Assembly: GCA_014377905.1 (NCBI GenBank)
Contig: JACMOQ010000614.1
Coordinates: forward strand, 1 to 7,102
Origin: Acetobacteraceae bacterium
GTDB taxonomy: Bacteria; Pseudomonadota; Alphaproteobacteria; Acetobacterales; Acetobacteraceae
Direction: 5' to 3'
Length of the DNA: 7,102 nt
A program made the position numbers and the translations under genes. Below the pieces are notes generated by a model that saw only the letters and a list, made by a program, of their open reading frames with translations, did not search any database and was not told the origin of the DNA. This document shows, piece after piece, positions 4,695 through 7,102 of this stretch. The number at the start of each line of letters is the position of its first letter. The first letter of the stretch is position 1.

Positions 4695-7102
4695 TATTTG
4701 CCGCGCCTTGGGTGTTGTTGGCACTGCCGGTGCTGCCGTTGTTGTGGTGGCTGCTGCGGGTCACGCCGCCCGCGCCGCGCACCGAGGTTTTCCCCGCTGT
4801 CCGCCTGCTGTTGGGTTTGCCGACCACAGAGCAAACCCCGGCCCGCACGCCATGGTGGCTGCTGGCGCTGCGGTTGATCGCGGCGGCGGCGGTGACTATC
4901 GGGCTGGCCCAGCCAGTTCTGCGGGCGGGCGGAGAACTCGCCGGCAGCGGGCCAATTATTCTGGTGATCGATGATGGCTGGGCGGCAGCTTCGGACTGGC
5001 CGCAGCGAATGGCGGCCGCTGACACTGTGCTTGACCGCGCCAACCGCGAAGCCCGCCCGGTGCGCTTGCTCACCACCGCGCCGGATGCCGCCGGTATCGC
5101 GCCGGCTTTGACCGCCTCTTTGCCCGCCATGGAAATGCGCGCCCGCCTCGCCGCCTTGCGTCCCAAGCCTTGGCCGCCGGATCGCGCCATTGCCGGACGG
5201 GCGCTGCAAGCCGCCACCGGCGACGGCGCGCGGATCTATATCGCCGATGGCCTGACCCATGGCGCCGATTGGGACGGGTTTGCCGCCGGATTGCGCGCTG
5301 GCGGGGCAGTGACGGTGCTGGGTGCCGATGGTCCGCAGGCGCGGCTTTTGCTGCCCCCGGTTGCCGAGGCCGATGGCCTGCGCATCCGCCTGGCGCAAGT
5401 TCCGCGCCCTTTGCCGGAAACAATTGGCGTTCTGGCGCAAACCGGCGATGGCCGCAGCATTGCGCGCCTCGACATCAGCATCCCCGCCAATGCCGCGGGC
5501 GGCGAAGCCAAGCTCACCATTCCGGCCGAATTGCGCAACCGGCTGACCCGGCTGGTGCTGGACGGGGGGCAAAGTGCAGGCGGGGTGATGTTGCTGGATG
5601 AGGGATTTCGCCGCCGGCCGGTCGGGATGCTGGCCGGGCAGGCGAGCACCGCCGATGTGCCGCTAACCGGGCCGCTTTATTATGTGCGCCGCGCCTTGTC
5701 GCCTTATGCCGAACTGCGTGAGGGTGAATTGGCGCAAATCCTGGCGCGGTCGGTATCGGTGCTGGTGCTGGCCGACCTTGTAGTCGCCGATGGGGCGGAA
5801 CGTGCGGCCCTTTCCGCCTGGGTGGAGAAAGGCGGGCTGCTGCTGCGTTTCGCCGGCCCGCTGACCGCCGAACACCCGGATGCGCTCATGCCGGTCCGCT
5901 TGCTTGGCGGCGATCGGCAACTCGGTGGGGCGATGTCGTGGAGTAAGCCCGCCGGGCTCGCGCCGTTCGCCTCGGAAAGCCCGTTCGCCGGGCTGGTGGT
6001 GCCGGACGAGGTTCGGGTGTCGCGCCAGATTCTCGCCGCCCCCGACGCGATGCTGGGTGCGCGCACCTGGGCGAGCTTGGCCGATGGCACCCCCTTGGTG
6101 ACCCAGATCGCCATCGGGGCCGGGCGGGTGGTGCTGTTCCATGTCACCGCCAATGCCGATTGGTCCGACCTGCCGCTGTCGGGATTGTTCGTGGACATGC
6201 TGCGCCGGCTGGTGCTGCAGGCGGTGGGTGTGGCGGGCGAGGACGCGACCGCAAGGCTCGCCCCGCTCGAAACCTTGGACGGGTTTGGCCAATTGGGCCA
6301 GCCAGGCGCAGGGGCCCTGGCGCTAACCGGCGCCGAGTTGGGTGCCGCACCCGCGAGCCCACGGCATCCGGCGGGGTTTTATGGCCCCGAAACCGGCCGC
6401 CGCGCGCTTAATCTGGCTAATCATTTGCCGTTGCCGGCGGCCGCCTCGGTAATTGCAGGTGCAAGCTACGCGCCGATCGGCATGGCCGGACGGGAGACGG
6501 CATTGGCGCCGTGGCTGCTTGCGGCGGCATTGCTGCTGCTCGCGGTGGACCTGATCGTTGCACTGCGTTTGCGCGGCCTGCTGGGGGCGATCGCGGCGCT
6601 GCTGTTCCTCATCGGGCTGCCCGAGGCACGGGCGCAGGATGGCAATCCGGCGTTGGCCACACGGCTTGCGTATGTGATGGCCGGCAACGCTGAACTGGAC
6701 CTGGTTTCGCTCGCCGGGCTTAACGGGCTTACCGATTTCGTCAACCGGCGCACCAATGCCGATCTTGCCGATCCGGCGGCGGTGGTATTGGGGCAGACGG
6801 ATCTGTCGCCTTTCCCGTTGCTCTATTGGCGGGTGGCACCCGAGAGCGCGACGCCCGATGCGGCAGCAATTGCGGCGTTGAACGGGTTCATGGCGCATGG
6901 CGGGATTATTTTGATTGACACGGCAAGCGGGGGAAGCGGCACGGGCTTTCCGGCCGGCCCCGACCCGGTGCTCCAACGCACGGCAGCAGCTTTAACGGTG
7001 CCAATTTTGGCGCCGTTGACCCCCCAGCATGTTCTCGCCCGGGCATTTTATCTGTTGCAGGATTTCCCCGGCCGCTACACCGGCGATACGATCTGGGTGC
7101 AG
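4691..7102 (+). CDS. Membrane protein with BatA-like N-terminus and DUF4159 domain, 3' end beyond window
   Basis: The frame stays open for 804 codons to the window edge; homologues are, from memory, roughly 900-950 residues. The N-terminus has two hydrophobic segments (about 5-22 and 55-72), as in the BatA-type double-transmembrane domain, with arginines R23, R30, R38 and R52 in the loop. A strand IILVID (89-94) then leads to D94-D95-G-W, where a vWA metal site would be expected but DxSxS is missing. A long globular region follows to about 600. Two more hydrophobic segments (about 606-625 and 629-643) precede the DUF4159 domain, which starts near LATRLAYV (655-662) and includes FPLLYW (708-713), GGIILIDT (737-744) and FYLLQDFPGRY (786-796). 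The positive-inside rule puts the 23-54 loop in the cytoplasm and the large middle region in the periplasm. The GTG start overlaps the DUF58 stop. Function is unknown; it is the probable membrane partner of the MoxR/DUF58 pair. Confidence 0.9.
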   Translation, partial: MIFAAPWVLLALPVLPLLWWLLRVTPPAPRTEVFPAVRLLLGLPTTEQTPARTPWWLLALRLIAAAAVTIGLAQPVLRAGGELAGSGPIILVIDDGWAAASDWPQRMAAADTVLDRANREARPVRLLTTAPDAAGIAPALTASLPAMEMRARLAALRPKPWPPDRAIAGRALQAATGDGARIYIADGLTHGADWDGFAAGLRAGGAVTVLGADGPQARLLLPPVAEADGLRIRLAQVPRPLPETIGVLAQTGDGRSIARLDISIPANAAGGEAKLTIPAELRNRLTRLVLDGGQSAGGVMLLDEGFRRRPVGMLAGQASTADVPLTGPLYYVRRALSPYAELREGELAQILARSVSVLVLADLVVADGAERAALSAWVEKGGLLLRFAGPLTAEHPDALMPVRLLGGDRQLGGAMSWSKPAGLAPFASESPFAGLVVPDEVRVSRQILAAPDAMLGARTWASLADGTPLVTQIAIGAGRVVLFHVTANADWSDLPLSGLFVDMLRRLVLQAVGVAGEDATARLAPLETLDGFGQLGQPGAGALALTGAELGAAPASPRHPAGFYGPETGRRALNLANHLPLPAAASVIAGASYAPIGMAGRETALAPWLLAAALLLLAVDLIVALRLRGLLGAIAALLFLIGLPEARAQDGNPALATRLAYVMAGNAELDLVSLAGLNGLTDFVNRRTNADLADPAAVVLGQTDLSPFPLLYWRVAPESATPDAAAIAALNGFMAHGGIILIDTASGGSGTGFPAGPDPVLQRTAAALTVPILAPLTPQHVLARAFYLLQDFPGRYTGDTIWVQ

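Noticed and set aside
3771..4724. 317-codon open frame on the minus strand opposite DUF58
   Set aside because: It lies antisense to a gene with clear family motifs. Its composition (rich in R, Q, P, H, G) is typical of shadow frames in GC-rich DNA, and no family motif is seen.
4547..5572. 341-codon open frame on the minus strand opposite the DUF58 end and the DUF4159 gene
   Set aside because: Low-complexity R/Q/A/G-rich translation antisense to a continuous 804-codon frame with recognisable domains; a shadow of high GC.
5663..6976. Minus-strand frames of 209 and 217 codons opposite the DUF4159 gene
   Set aside because: Shadow frames with R/H/Q-rich content; the plus-strand frame is continuous and has domain matches by eye.
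1..7102. Mobile element, prophage, defence system or CRISPR array
   Set aside because: No transposase, integrase, terminal repeats, direct-repeat array or toxin-antitoxin pair is seen. The MoxR/DUF58 genes recall MoxR-vWA defence-like ternary systems, but the neighbours and the DUF4159 partner fit a core-genome module instead.

Overview
The window is a GC-rich (roughly two-thirds G+C) chromosomal segment with tightly packed genes. Gene content and order point to an alphaproteobacterium, most likely of the Rhodospirillales/Acetobacteraceae type. The basis is the neighbourhood DUF1285 - CoA-pyrophosphatase-like Nudix - DUF6111 - CCA-adding enzyme, placed divergently from MoxR - DUF58 - DUF4159. 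The lineage is an inference from remembered gene neighbourhoods, not from a search.

Layout. Two divergent transcription units leave one 176-base intergenic region (2672-2847). The minus-strand unit runs leftward: a DUF1285 protein (2671-2048), a Nudix hydrolase of the CoA-pyrophosphatase group (2038-1385), a two-helix DUF6111 membrane protein (1388-1146), and a CCA tRNA nucleotidyltransferase (1149 to beyond base 1). The plus-strand unit runs rightward: a MoxR-type AAA+ ATPase (2848-3840), a DUF58 protein with a vWA-like metal site (3837-4694), and a large membrane protein with a BatA-like N-terminus and a C-terminal DUF4159 domain (4691 to beyond base 7102). Four of the five within-unit junctions are 4-base stop/start overlaps (ATGA twice, GTGA twice). 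The fifth has a 9-base gap. This suggests translational coupling in both units. No terminator is visible, because both units run off the window. No RNA gene, mobile element, CRISPR array or long repeat was seen.

How the genes work together. The rightward unit matches the widespread MoxR/vWA module: an AAA+ chaperone-like ATPase, a soluble DUF58 partner, and a membrane-anchored protein with a probably degenerate vWA-like domain. Related bat (Bacteroides aerotolerance) loci are linked to envelope or stress functions, but no substrate can be named here. The leftward unit mixes housekeeping (tRNA 3'-end CCA synthesis), nucleotide/CoA hydrolysis, and two proteins of unknown function.

The window is mostly ordinary core genome. 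The points most worth a second look are a cluster of TTGGC half-sites and overlapping inverted repeats in the shared promoter region, a cysteine cluster at the visible end of the CCA-adding enzyme, and a possible internal signal-peptidase-like site just before the DUF4159 domain.
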